NCBI GenBank assembly: GCA_023213235.1
Contig: CP096137.1
Span: 2,652,908-2,716,907, forward strand
Direction of reading: 5' to 3'
Source of the DNA: Elusimicrobiota bacterium
Lineage (GTDB): Bacteria > Elusimicrobiota > Elusimicrobia > UBA1565 > UBA9628
DNA length: 64,000 bases
Shown here piece by piece: positions 36,716 to 47,010 of the stretch. The notes below the pieces were generated by a model, which worked only from the letters and a program-made list of their open reading frames with translations, was not told the DNA's origin and ran no database searches. Both the position numbers and the translations under genes were made by a program. The stretch's first letter is position 1; each line of letters starts with the position of its first letter.

Positions 36716-38281
36716 ATGCTCAGGCTCCTCGCCGCCCTCCTCGTCGCCGCACCCGCCGCCGCCGCTCCCGACGCCGTCTTCGACGGCGCCCGGATTTTCG
36801 GAGCCGCCGCCGCCCCAGTCGCCGGCTCTTGGCGCCCCTCGCCGCCCGCGCTGATCAAGGCCGCGGCGAACGCGCCGGCCCCCGCTCCCGCTCTCGAGCC
36901 GGCCGCGGAATCGAACGGCTTCACCGGTTCGGGCTGGCTCGGACCCTACGCCGAGGACGACTTCGAGCTCACGACCGGCCGCTGCCTCGTGTGCAAAGCC
37001 CCCGAGGAGGGCAAGTGGTACTTCCTGGACGAGGTCATCGCGACCCCCAAGTCCGGCCGCGCCGCCCTGATCTGGATCGGCTCGAAGGAGATGCACGAGG
37101 GCGTGAAGATCTCCGCCGACGGCAAGCTGGCGACGCTCAAGGACGGGACGATCGTCCCCTTCGCCGTCGTCGCCAAGATCGAGCCGAACCGCTCCTACTA
37201 CGACGCCTCGAGCGTCGATTACTTCTCCGGCCGCTCCGTGCGCGTGCGCGGCGAGATGATCGAGAAAGACGGCGTGAAGACCTTGGTCGCGCGCACGATC
37301 TGGCCCGAGGACTGGCGCGTCGACGTCGCGAATATGAAGGAAGGCGACGCCAAAAACGCGGCCGACGTGGACGCCCTCGTCGCCGCCGACAAGGGCGGCG
37401 CGAAGGCTCCGTTCGAAACCACCCTCCTGTGGGCGCGCGAGGGAGCCGGACGCGCGTGGGAAGGAAAGCCGGTCATGGGCTTCATGCTCAACGGCGCCCA
37501 GGGAGACGACGACGAGGCGCTCGCCGGCCACTCGAGCCTCTTCACCGGCCGCATGGGCCCCGATGGCTCCATGGCCGACTGGCTCTTCGACAATTTCTAC
37601 GACATGAACACGTACAGCGAGAAGGGGATCGTCGCGGCGATGACCCCGATGGACAAGTACATGGCCGACCTCAACAGCGGCCAGAGCTGGTACCGCCCCT
37701 CCTACGTGCTCGTCATGGTCATGAAGTCGGACCGCGCGCCGAAGCTGTTCCAGGAGTCGTTCAAGGAGCAGTACGAGAAGTACTACTCGCAGGCGATCAA
37801 GTACGACCGGACCGACAAGAACTGCACCGCGCTGATCTCCGACCCCGTCCGAGAGAAGGGCTGGAAGTTCCCCGAAGCCGGGAAGACGCCGAAGCCGGTC
37901 GCGTGGCTGATCTCGCGCGCGGTGGCGCTCGCCTCCGACAAGGAGGCCGGCGAGCAGATCCGCAAGTCGCTGCGCGCCGAGCCGACTCGCCACTTCCCGC
38001 GCTCGCAGTTCTCCTCGGTCGGCGGCGACCTGCTGACGATGGCGGGCGCCTTCGGCGCCGAGCCTCACTCCCGCGAGTACACGCCGCTCGAGCGCGACAT
38101 CCAGGAAGACCTCGAGGCCGTCCTGTTCGTGCGCCTGCCGCAGCTGCCGTCGAGCCGCGAGATGGGCCGCGATCCCGCGGGCGGCGTCGTCGACTACTTC
38201 ACGCGCACGCCGATGGACCGCTCGAAGTGGAAGACCCACCCCATGCCGTCCCGCCCGTTCCCGCCTCCGAGCAAGCCCTAA
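36716..38281 (+). CDS. Large secreted protein of unknown function
   Basis: 521 residues with a signal peptide (LRLLAALLVAAPAAAAPD) and an Ala/Pro-rich linker to residue ~70. The remainder is an alpha/beta domain with LTTGRCLVCKAPEEGKW (a Cys pair) and a helical C-terminus with YTPLERDIQEDLEAVLF. I do not recognise the family; the exported location is well supported. It is followed by a long palindrome that separates it from a convergent gene. Confidence 0.7.
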   Translation: MLRLLAALLVAAPAAAAPDAVFDGARIFGAAAAPVAGSWRPSPPALIKAAANAPAPAPALEPAAESNGFTGSGWLGPYAEDDFELTTGRCLVCKAPEEGKWYFLDEVIATPKSGRAALIWIGSKEMHEGVKISADGKLATLKDGTIVPFAVVAKIEPNRSYYDASSVDYFSGRSVRVRGEMIEKDGVKTLVARTIWPEDWRVDVANMKEGDAKNAADVDALVAADKGGAKAPFETTLLWAREGAGRAWEGKPVMGFMLNGAQGDDDEALAGHSSLFTGRMGPDGSMADWLFDNFYDMNTYSEKGIVAAMTPMDKYMADLNSGQSWYRPSYVLVMVMKSDRAPKLFQESFKEQYEKYYSQAIKYDRTDKNCTALISDPVREKGWKFPEAGKTPKPVAWLISRAVALASDKEAGEQIRKSLRAEPTRHFPRSQFSSVGGDLLTMAGAFGAEPHSREYTPLERDIQEDLEAVLFVRLPQLPSSREMGRDPAGGVVDYFTRTPMDRSKWKTHPMPSRPFPPPSKP

Positions 38282-38289
38282 TAAAAGGT

Positions 38290-38371
38290 AAAGGGGTCAG
38301 ACCTTACACGTTTCACTTTCCTCAGGATTCGCCGTGAGGGAAAGTGAAACGTGTAAGGTCTGACCCCTTTT
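38290..38371. repeat. 31-bp palindrome ending in GGGGTCAGACC, likely bidirectional terminator
   Basis: Bases 38291-38321 are the exact reverse complement of 38339-38369, and the match extends with a one-base bulge to TCA/TGA. The loop is about ten bases. It lies between two convergent genes and has an A-run before and a T-run after it, as a two-way terminator would. The outer AAGGGGTCAGACC ends resemble those of repeats mobilised by IS200/RAYT-like transposases; that link is from memory, not shown here. Confidence 0.8.
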
Positions 38372-38373
38372 CC

Positions 38374-39797
38374 CTAAAGGACGGGAGGGTCGACGAGGGA
38401 GCGCAGGGCGCCGACGAGGGCGTCGGCGGTGGGGAAGCGGCGCGCGGGATCGGGATCGAACGCGCGGGCGAAGAACGCGTCCAGGCCCGCCGGAGCGCCC
38501 TTCGCGAGGGTCGACGGCGCCAGGTAGCGGCCCATCGAGCGGTCGGTGCCGCGCGGGAAGGCGGGGCGCCCCGTGAGTCGGGCGTACAGCGCCTCGGCGA
38601 GCTCGAGAGGATCGGGAGCGCTCTTCGCCGCGGCGACGGCCGCCGCGAGCGCCTCGCGCGGGGTCAGGCGACCGGTTCCCGGCAGGAGCGGGGCGCGCGC
38701 GGCCTCGGGCTCGAGTTCCTCGTCGGCGCGCGAGGCTTTGCCCCACACCCAGCCGAACAGGGCCGAGACGGCGAGAATGACGAGGATGGGCCCGAGCTTG
38801 TCGGCGGCGACGGGCGGAGGAGGAGGCGGCGCCAGACGGCGCAGGCCCGCCTCGGCGTCGGCGGCGAGGGAGGCGTCGAGCTCGGCGGCGCGCTTGTACT
38901 CGGCCTCGGCGTCGGCGCGTCGGCCGCGCGACTCGAGCGAGAGGGCCAGGACGAGGCGCGCGCGGCCGCTGCCGGGCGCCAGCGCCGCCGCGCGCTCGGC
39001 GTCGGCGCGCGCCCCGTCGAGCTTGCCGGCGGCCAGGCGCGCGTTGGCGCGCAGGACGAGCCGAGCGGGCGTTTCGCCGAGGGCCAGCGCCCGCGAGGCG
39101 GAGCGCTCGGCCTCGGCGGCGTCGAGCGAGGCCAGGGCGGCCAAGCCGAGCTGCTCGTGGGCGCGGGCGTCGCGCGGCGCCGCGGCCGCGGCCTCCTCGG
39201 CCTTGGCCCGCGCGCCCGCGACGTCGCCGGCCGTCAGGCGCACGACCGATTCGCGCAGGGCCTCCTCGACGCCGGCGCGTGCCGGCGCGGCGGCGAACAG
39301 GAGCAGCAGCGCCAAAGTCTTCTGAAGGAAGAACACGTCGAGGACCCGGCCGAACTTCTCGCCGACCTGGCGCAGGCGCCCGGCCTCGAAGAAGCCGCGC
39401 TTGACGTGCAGCGCGACGCTGGCCTCGTTGCCCTCGCTGATGCGCGCGATCACCTGGCGCAGGCCGGCCTTCTTGCCGGCCGCGAGGATCGAGTCCAGCA
39501 GGGCCCCGCCGTGGCCGCGCCCGCGCGCCTTCTCGTCGATGTAGACGGATATCTCGCACGTCGCCGCGTAGGCGCAGCGGTCGGAGTACGGGGAGAGCGA
39601 GGCCCAGCCGACGACCTTCCCCCTTCCTCGGAGACGAAGACCGGGTGATCGGGGTCGTGCTTGCGGAACCACTCGAGCTGCTGCGCGTGCGTCTTGGGCT
39701 CGGTGTCGAACGTCCCCGTCCCGCGCAGGACGTCCTGGTTGTAGATGTCGGTGATCGACGGGAGGTCCGCCTCGACGGCGGCGCGGATCGCGGCCAT
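38374..39797 (-). CDS. GNAT acetyltransferase fused to TPR protein with kinase C-lobe remnant, frameshifted
   Basis: No stop codon separates two parts. Part one (to ~39316) is a GNAT acetyltransferase: AAIRAAVEADLPSITDIYNQ, YIDEKARGRGHGGALL (acetyl-CoA loop), NEASVALHVKRGFFEAG. Part two (from ~39336) starts with a hydrophobic segment (TLALLLLFAAAPARAG), then TPRs, a second span (LGPILVILAVSALFGWVW), and a C-terminus like the last third of a Ser/Thr kinase (ALYARLTGRPAFPRG ... DPARRFPTADAL). A GTG at 39336 could start part two separately. GNAT frame break: C5 39619-39623. Confidence 0.6.
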
Positions 39798-39807
39798 GGT
39801 TCAGTCT

Positions 39808-39815
39808 AGTATAAT
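39808..39815. promoter_or_regulatory. Overlapping divergent -10 boxes (AGTATAAT)
   Basis: The eight bases AGTATAAT contain TATAAT on the plus strand (39810-39815), seven bases before the TTG at 39823, and TATACT on the minus strand (39808-39813), ten bases before the GNAT ATG at 39797. Confidence 0.5.
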
Positions 39816-39822
39816 CGAATTC

Positions 39823-40557
39823 TTGAAGCGCTCCGAATTCGCCGCCCGCGTCTGGTCCAAGCTCGTCGCCTTCGAGTCCGAGCAGGGCTTCTTCCCGCGC
39901 GGCTCATCGGTGCTGGCCGCCGTCTCCGGCGGGCCGGACTCGGTCTGCCTCGCGCACTGGCTCGCGTTCCAGGCGCGGCGCAAGGGGCTGCGCGTGGAGC
40001 TGCTGCACGTCCACCACGGCCTTCGCGGCCGCGCGGCCGACGCCGACGCTCGCTCCGTGCTCGCGCTCGGCAAGGCGCTCGGCCTGCCCGCCTCCGTCGT
40101 GAAGGCGCCCGTGCGGGCCGCCGCGAAAGCGCGCGGCCTCGGGCTCGAGGAAGCGGGACGCAAGGCGCGCTACGCGGCCTTGCTCGCCCGCGCGCGCCGC
40201 GGGCGCTTCGCCGCGGTCGCGACCGGACACCAGCTCGACGACCAGGCCGAAACCGTGCTTCTGCACCTGCTGCGCGGCACGAGCCTCGAGGGGCTCGGCG
40301 GAATCGCGCCGCGGCGGGCGCTCGCGCCGCGCGTCTCGCTCGTGCGCCCGCTGCTGCCCCTGACGCGGGCGGAGGTCGCGCTGTACCTGAAGGCCAACGG
40401 GCTGACCGCCCGCGAGGACGCGAGCAACCGCGACCCGAAGTTCACGCGCAACTGGGTGCGCCGGGAGATCCTCCCGCGCCTCGAGCGGCGCGCGCCGGGC
40501 GTCAAGGAACGGCTGTCGGGGCTCGCGGCGAAGGTCCGCGCCGCGACCGGGCGCTAA
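39823..40557 (+). CDS. tilS: tRNA(Ile)-lysidine synthase, catalytic domain only
   Basis: Modifies the wobble base of tRNA-Ile(CAU). PP-loop signature LAAVSGGPDSVCLAHWL near residue 30, LLHVHHGLRGRAADADARSV, GHQLDDQAETVLLHLLRG and EDASNRDPKFTRNWVR. With ~244 residues it contains the N-terminal ATPase/lysidine domain but lacks the C-terminal tRNA-binding domains of longer TilS. I chose the TTG at 39823 because it follows TATAAT by seven bases; the ATG at 39796 is the alternative. Confidence 0.88.
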   Translation: MKRSEFAARVWSKLVAFESEQGFFPRGSSVLAAVSGGPDSVCLAHWLAFQARRKGLRVELLHVHHGLRGRAADADARSVLALGKALGLPASVVKAPVRAAAKARGLGLEEAGRKARYAALLARARRGRFAAVATGHQLDDQAETVLLHLLRGTSLEGLGGIAPRRALAPRVSLVRPLLPLTRAEVALYLKANGLTAREDASNRDPKFTRNWVRREILPRLERRAPGVKERLSGLAAKVRAATGR

Positions 40558-41086
40558 GGGCGCGCGGAAACGACGCGCAGCGACTTCAGCACCGGGGGTC
40601 GAGCGGCCGGTCGATCCCGTCGCGCGTGATCCGCGGCACCGCGGCGATCGCCTTCGCGGCGTCGAGCCCCTCGACGAGCTCTCCGAAGCGCGTGTGCAGG
40701 CCGTCGAGGTCGGGCGCGGGCGCGAGCGTCACGAAGAACTGGGTCTGCGACGTTCCCGGTCCCCAGCTCGCCATGCCGAGGAGGCCGGGCCGGTCGAACT
40801 TCCCGCCGAACTCGTCGGCGACGGGGCGCTTCGGGTCGCCCTTGCCGTCGCCGCCCGGATCGCCTGTCTGGATCAGGAAGCCCGGCGCGACGCGGTGGAA
40901 GACGAGGCCGTCGTAGAACGGCTTGGGCTCCGCGGCGAGCGCGCGCAGGTGCGCGACCGTCTTCGGCGCCGCCTTGGGATCGAGGCGGGCGACCATGCGC
41001 CCCTTCGTCGTCTCCATCACGAGCCAGGCCTCGGGCGCGGCGCACCCGGAGGCCAGGAGCGCGGCCGCCAGCGCGAGGCGCCTCAT
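40554..41086 (-). CDS. Lipoprotein cyclophilin-type peptidyl-prolyl isomerase, frameshifted
   Basis: About 177 residues. Lipobox LLASGC at residues 10-15, then a cyclophilin domain: FYDGLVFHRVAPGFLIQTGDPGGDGKGDP (split here for clarity: FHRV, QTGDP), SQTQFFVTLAP, LDGLHTRFGELVEGLD. It should help folding of exported proteins. Frame break at G5 40594-40598: one added base gives the end PLDPPVLKSLRVVSARP and the stop at 40554. The ATG overlaps the nnrE stop by four bases. Confidence 0.88.
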
Positions 41087-41799
41087 CGCGCGGCCTTGAG
41101 CAGCGCGGCCGGGTAGCCGACGTCGAGGACCTTCAGCGTCCCCACCTGCGGCTTGGCGTGCGCGGCGAGCAGGCCCTTCTTGGCGAGGCCGAGGGCCAGG
41201 GTCAGCTCGGCCGTCACGAACACGCCGCTGTGATAGCCGGTGTCCGGGTGCAGTCCGGACGGGATGTCGATAGCGACGACGGGCTTCTTGGCCTTGGTCA
41301 ACTCGCGGATCATGTGGTGGATCGCGCCGGCGGGCTTGCCCGTCGCTCCCGTGCCGAGCAGCGCGTCGAGGGCCAGGTCCGCCGCGGCGAGCGCCTCCGC
41401 GAGTCCCGCCTCCGCGCCGGCCTCGCGCACGTCGACGCCTGCCGCCTTCGCGCGCTCGAGGTTCGCGCGCACGAGCTCGGGATAAGGCGCTCCGGTCTTG
41501 GGCGGGCACAGGAACGCGGTCACCGACGCGCCGCCCTCGCGCAGGACGCGCCCCGCGACGAGCCCGTCGCCGCCGTTGGCGCCGCGCCCGCAGCAGACGA
41601 CGACCTTGGCCTTCGCGGAGTCGATCCCGCGCGCGCCCAGGAACGCCGCGCACTCGGCCGCGACCGCGCGGCCGGCCTTCTCCATGAGCTCGAGCGCGGG
41701 GATGCCGTGCTGGGCCGTCGCGGCCGCGTCGAGCGCGCGCATCGACGCGGCTCCCACGACCGGAAGCCCCTCCCACGTCGAGGGGATCGGCTCCTTCAC
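41083..41799 (-). CDS. nnrE: NAD(P)H-hydrate epimerase
   Basis: 238-residue YjeF N-terminal type epimerase that repairs damaged NAD(P)H hydrates. Motifs: PALELMEKAGRAVAAE, VVCCGRGANGGDGLVAGRVL, ALDALLGTGATGKP and AIDIPSGLHPDTG. It lacks the dehydratase (YjeF C-terminal) half found in fused forms. The start is a GTG at 41799, just before the upstream stop. It is translationally coupled to the lipoprotein cyclophilin. Confidence 0.92.
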   Translation of the reverse strand: MKEPIPSTWEGLPVVGAASMRALDAAATAQHGIPALELMEKAGRAVAAECAAFLGARGIDSAKAKVVVCCGRGANGGDGLVAGRVLREGGASVTAFLCPPKTGAPYPELVRANLERAKAAGVDVREAGAEAGLAEALAAADLALDALLGTGATGKPAGAIHHMIRELTKAKKPVVAIDIPSGLHPDTGYHSGVFVTAELTLALGLAKKGLLAAHAKPQVGTLKVLDVGYPAALLKAAR

Positions 41800-41800
41800 G

Positions 41801-42376
41801 TCAGCCCCAGCTGCGCAGCGCGGCGAGCACGACGCCGAGCGTCGCGAGAAACGCGGCGAGCAGCGCGAGCAGGACCGCGGCGAGGTAGGGCAGGCCGAGA
41901 GTCAGCCACGCGCGCCCGCCGCCGACTCCGTACTCGTCGCGGATGCCCCGCGCCTTGAAGGACAGCGACCAAAGGCCGATCAGGAAGAACGCCAGGCGCA
42001 CGACCCAGCCGGGCTTGGAGAGCGCCGCCTGCGCGAGCAGGACGACGGGCGGCGCGGCGAGCCACGCGAGTTCCGAAAGGCCGAGGTGAACGAACAGGGC
42101 GCGCGCGTCGCCCCGCGCGCCGCCGAGATCGAGGATCAGGTGAAGCAGCGCGGCCGCGACGAAGGTCACCACGGCGTGCCAGACGAGCGAGAGCGCGAAA
42201 GCCGGCCACCCGAACGGCAGCAGGCCTCCGCCCGTCAGCGCCTGCGCGACGTAGAGGCTCGTGGCGCCGAGAAGGACGCCGAGCAGGCCCAGCGCCGCCG
42301 GCCGCCGCTGACGGATCAGCGCGGAGGCGTGCGCGCGGTCCTCGAACCAGTCGTAGAGCAGCTCGACGGCGTCCAT
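41801..42376 (-). CDS. YIP1-like multi-span membrane protein
   Basis: 191 residues with five hydrophobic segments, in order about residues 28-50, 55-82, 95-118, 125-145 and 165-190. The layout and DAVELLYDWFEDRAHASALI start resemble bacterial Yip1-domain proteins of unknown role. It begins one base after the sppA stop, so it is in the sppA-yip1-nnrE-cyclophilin operon. Confidence 0.65.
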   Translation of the reverse strand: MDAVELLYDWFEDRAHASALIRQRRPAALGLLGVLLGATSLYVAQALTGGGLLPFGWPAFALSLVWHAVVTFVAAALLHLILDLGGARGDARALFVHLGLSELAWLAAPPVVLLAQAALSKPGWVVRLAFFLIGLWSLSFKARGIRDEYGVGGGRAWLTLGLPYLAAVLLALLAAFLATLGVVLAALRSWG

Positions 42377-42377
42377 G

Positions 42378-43424
42378 CTACCAGCCTCCCGACCACGCGT
42401 ACAGCAGGCCGCGCGGCATGGCCTTCGCCGCGTCGACGGTCACGCCGGCCGGGCCGAGGCCCAGCGTCAGGCGCGCCCGCGTCTCGAGCAGCTCGAAGAT
42501 GTCGTTGAGCTTCTCCGTGTCGCGGCGCACGCGCGGCTTCTCGTCCTTGATGCCGCCGAGCTCCGCGGCGAGCTTCGTCGCGTCGAGCGAGTCGCCGAGC
42601 TGGTCGACGAGCTTGAGCTGCAGCGCCTGGTTGCCGGAGTAGATGCGCCCATCGGCGAGCGGCTTGACCTCCTCGACGCTGAGCTTGCGGCCGTCGGCGA
42701 CGGCCTGCACGAACTGCCCGTAGGCGTCGTCGATCAGGGACTGCAGAATCTGCCGCTCCTCGGCCGTCATCGGGCGCGCCGGCGACCCGATGTCCTTGTG
42801 CTTGCCGGACTTGATCGGGTCGGACTTGTAGCCGACCTTGGCGAAGAGCCCTTCCATGTTCCCGACGTTGAAGATCACGCCGATCGAGCCGGTCAAAGTG
42901 CCCGGGTGCGCGACGATCTTGTCGCACGCCGCGCCCAGGTAATAGCCCCCGGAGGCGGAAACGTCGCCGAACAGCGCGACGAACGGGATCTTCTTCTCCT
43001 TCTTCACTCGCTGGATGCGCATGTAGACTTCCTGGACGGCGCCGACGCTGCCGCCGGGCGAGTTGATGTCCAGCACGATCGCCTTGACGCCCTTCGTCTC
43101 GGCGAGCTGCTCGATGCGGCGCGCCCACTGCTCGGCGCCGCGCTCCCACGGCTTGCCCGACTCCGACGACATGATCGGGCCGCGGATCGAGACCCAGCCG
43201 ACGGAGTCCTTCGGCTTGAGGTTGAGCAGGCTCTTGCCGGCCTCGCCCGAGCCGGCCTTCTTCGGCCCGTCGCCGCGCGTCTTGACGATGAGGACGACGC
43301 CCGCGAGCAGGGACAGCGCGTGCAGGCCGATCAGCGCGGCGATGAGGCGCCGCTTGACGCGCCGCGGGCTCAGTTGGTGCGGCTCGAGCGGCGCGCCGCC
43401 GGGCGTCTCGGGAATCTGGTCCAT
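42378..43424 (-). CDS. sppA: Signal peptide peptidase SppA (S49)
   Basis: 348-residue membrane serine protease that degrades remnant signal peptides. A cytoplasmic N-terminus, one membrane span (LIAALIGLHALSLLAGVVLIV), then the S49 fold with ILDINSPGGSVGA, the serine in DVSASGGYYLGAACD, HPGTLTGSIGV and the lysine region KSGKHKDIGSPARPM. A Shine-Dalgarno AAGGAG lies just upstream of the ATG at 43424. It follows the GGDEF gene on the same strand. Confidence 0.93.
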   Translation of the reverse strand: MDQIPETPGGAPLEPHQLSPRRVKRRLIAALIGLHALSLLAGVVLIVKTRGDGPKKAGSGEAGKSLLNLKPKDSVGWVSIRGPIMSSESGKPWERGAEQWARRIEQLAETKGVKAIVLDINSPGGSVGAVQEVYMRIQRVKKEKKIPFVALFGDVSASGGYYLGAACDKIVAHPGTLTGSIGVIFNVGNMEGLFAKVGYKSDPIKSGKHKDIGSPARPMTAEERQILQSLIDDAYGQFVQAVADGRKLSVEEVKPLADGRIYSGNQALQLKLVDQLGDSLDATKLAAELGGIKDEKPRVRRDTEKLNDIFELLETRARLTLGLGPAGVTVDAAKAMPRGLLYAWSGGW

Positions 43425-43435
43425 GATGAAGCTCC

Positions 43436-44723
43436 TTAACTCGAACGGCGCAGGGCGTCGCTGTCGACGACCCTGTTGCGGCCCGCGGACTTGGCGGCGT
43501 ACAGGGCCGCGTCGGCCCTGGCCACCAGTTCCTCCGGCGTGCCCGCGTCGCGCGGGAAATGAGAGATCCCGATCGACACCGTCACGCGCAGCTCCTCGAA
43601 GCCGACGGAGAACAGTTCCGCCTCGATCGCGGCGCGGATGGCCTCCGCCTTGCGCAGCGCGCCCGCCGGCTCGGCGCGCGGCAGGACGATAGCAAACTCC
43701 TCGCCGCCGTAGCGCGCGACGAAGTCCGTGTCGTAGACGAGGCCGTTGAGCACCGCGCCGAGGCGCTTGAGCACCTGGTCGCCGAACGGGTGGCCGAAGC
43801 GGTCGTTGAGGCTCTTGAAGTGGTCGATGTCGAGCAGCATGACGCCGAACGTCGTCTTGAACGTCTTGGCGCGCACGAGCTCCTCGCTGATCTTCTTGTC
43901 GAAGGCGCCCCGGCGGCGGACGCCGGTCAGGCCGTCGATCTCGGAGAGACGCTCGACTTCCTGGAACAGCTTCACCCGCCGGAAAGCGACGCCGAGCTCG
44001 GACACGAAGGACTGGGTCTTGGCCAGCCACGCGTCCGGCGCGACGCCCTCCGGCACGCGCGAGTACAGGTAGCCGAGCACCTCGGCCCCCTCGCGGATCG
44101 GCAGGACGACGGCTCGCTCCGGGCGCTCGAAGGCGCGCGGCGCGGCGCCCTGCTCCTGCAGCAGCCGCTCGAGCGTCGCCCAGGCCGCCCCGGGCGACGT
44201 CCGCAGGCCGCGCACGGCGAGCGGCCGGACCTCCCCTCGCCGCGCAGGCCGGCGACGTACAGCGCGTACTCCACGCGCGGTCCGAAGTACTGCTCGAGCG
44301 CCGCCTCCACGCGGGGACGCGCGTCGTCCCAGGACAGCGCCTCCGAGAGACTCTTGACCATGCCGTACAGCGCCGAGGCCTCGCGGTGGGCGAGCTCGGC
44401 GTTCATGCCCCGCGCCTTGAGGCCGCGCAGCTCCTCGGCCATGCGCTCGCGCTGGGCGCGCACACCGGAGAGCCGCTCGAGCAGGACGGCGTGCTCCTCC
44501 TCGCGGCGGCGCGCGAGGCGCCAGGCGAGCGCGCACCCTCCGGCGCTCCACAGCGCGGTCAGCGCCGCGGCGGCCCGTCCGGACGCCGGGGCGGCCGCGA
44601 CGAGCGCCGCGCCGGCCGCGAGGGCCAGCCCGAACATGATCCCGGCCGCGACGGAGCGGCGCGGATAGGCGGCCCACAGCGCGAGCGCCGGCAGCGCGGC
44701 GACGGCGGCGGCGGTCTCCCAGG

Positions 44724-44727
<4 letters not shown>
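43436..44727 (-). CDS. Membrane diguanylate cyclase (GGDEF), frameshifted
   Basis: About 430 residues. Two or three N-terminal spans (AAAVAALPALALWAAY; GIMFGLALAAGAALVAAA), a coiled-coil linker, a GAF-like domain (VEAALEQYFGPRVEYALYV) and a GGDEF domain with VARYGGEEFAIVLPRAEP as the active loop (GGEEF). It makes cyclic di-GMP from GTP. The frame breaks at C4 44233-44236: one added base gives RGEVRPLAVRGLRTS. The ATG overlaps the upstream GGDEF stop by four bases. Confidence 0.88.
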
Positions 44728-46034
<1,307 letters not shown>

Positions 46035-46081
46035 GTGCGCGGCTTCCGACGGAGTATAACAGGCGCCGGGACGCCCGCAAG

Positions 46082-46106
46082 GCCGCCTCCTTAATTAGGA
46101 GGCGGC
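46082..46106 (-). terminator. Perfect 9-bp hairpin after tmRNA
   Basis: GCCGCCTCC at 46082-46090 pairs exactly with 46098-46106, with a seven-base AT loop. It lies ten bases beyond the tmRNA 3' end, between ssrA and the GGDEF genes. No T-run follows. Confidence 0.5.
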
Positions 46107-46115
46107 GATGGAGAT

Positions 46116-46472
46116 TGGTGGAGGTGGCGGGATTTGCACCCGCGTCCAAACGGCGCCGGCCGAAGTCACTACAGGCTTAGCCCATCCTCAATTTCGCCCA
46201 AGGAAAACCGATGGACGCGTGCTCCTTAGGCTAACCCCGTTCGGTCTTAGGCCCCCGCCCACGGAATAACAGGGAAGGACCGCATCCTGCTCATTACACT
46301 GGCGACCCTCTAGCAGGCGTCAAGGACCAGCGTGTGCTCACTGCGGTTTAGGCAGTGGCCCAGGCCAACTGAGTGTTGGCAGTTGTTGTTTGGTCCGGTT
46401 TTGAAGAGGCCCTGACCAACCTCTGCCTGCGACTTTCGGATCAACGACATTTGTCGAAGCTAGGTCACCCCC
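46116..46472 (-). ncRNA. ssrA: Transfer-messenger RNA
   Basis: 357-nt tmRNA that rescues stalled ribosomes and tags the peptides. The 3' end carries a tRNA-like T-arm and acceptor (minus strand GGTGCAAATCCCGCCACC) with an encoded CCA. The 5' GGGGGTG pairs with CACCTCC of the acceptor. The tag frame reads from 46380 to a TAA at 46348-46350, within a stem-loop (CACTGC/GCAGTG) as in other tmRNAs. A TATACT box at 46482-46487 is the likely -10. Confidence 0.95.
46348..46380 (-). other. tmRNA tag reading frame (ANTQLAWATA)
   Basis: Ten codons and TAA inside ssrA. The predicted tag ends in ATA, not the usual LAA that ClpXP recognises. The pairing around the stop supports the base sequence, so a simple read error is less likely, but the exact resume codon is inferred. 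Confidence 0.7.
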
Positions 46473-46481
46473 GACTCAGAC

Positions 46482-46487
46482 AGTATA
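46482..46487 (-). promoter_or_regulatory. -10 box TATACT for ssrA
   Basis: TATACT on the minus strand, nine bases before the predicted tmRNA 5' end at 46472. Confidence 0.5.
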
Positions 46488-46527
46488 CCAGGGGGAGCCC
46501 CCGTCGGCAAGGGCGCGGAACGATGGC

Positions 46528-46992
46528 CTATTCAGCGGCCATGGGCGTTCGGTCCAAAGTCAGGAGGTAATAGCCATAACCGAACAAGATCAGCCCGCCC
46601 AGGGCCGGTATGCCGAAGAAATTCGCGTCGGGGTATATAATGGGGTTTATGAAGATCAAAACTGTCCAAACAAGAACGGGCAGGAGGCGCAATGAACCTC
46701 GGCGTAATACGGTGATTTGCGCCCCATGATTTTGTGTTTTCCTATAGGTCCACAATGCGGCCACGCCCACGACGATCATACCCAGCCAAATCAGCAGTTG
46801 TCCCGTCATCGAGATCGAAAAGAGAAACATCGCGGATGAAACGAACGCGTCGCGGTTCAGCGACTTCATATTCGCTCGTAGGATCAGCCAAAATGGAAAA
46901 GGAATCAGCATAAGAACGGAAATGAGAATCACGAAATAAGAAACCGCCCGCAATGCCTGCCGCGTAACCGAGTCGAATTCCTCGGAACTCAT
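46528..46992 (-). CDS. Four-span membrane protein, paralogue of its neighbour
   Basis: 154 residues with four spans: SYFVILISVLMLIPFPFWLI, MTGQLLIWLGMIVVGVAALW, LRLLPVLVWTVLIFINPIIY and IPALGGLILFGYGYYLL. Base composition is less GC-rich than neighbours. It resembles the upstream gene (47011-47453) over its whole length: same span order, and shared RALR..S and SLLR-like LRLLPV segments. Function unknown. The ATG at 46992 has no clear -10. Confidence 0.6.
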   Translation of the reverse strand: MSSEEFDSVTRQALRAVSYFVILISVLMLIPFPFWLILRANMKSLNRDAFVSSAMFLFSISMTGQLLIWLGMIVVGVAALWTYRKTQNHGAQITVLRRGSLRLLPVLVWTVLIFINPIIYPDANFFGIPALGGLILFGYGYYLLTLDRTPMAAE

Positions 46993-47010
46993 TCGATGTC
47001 CTGAGCACGT

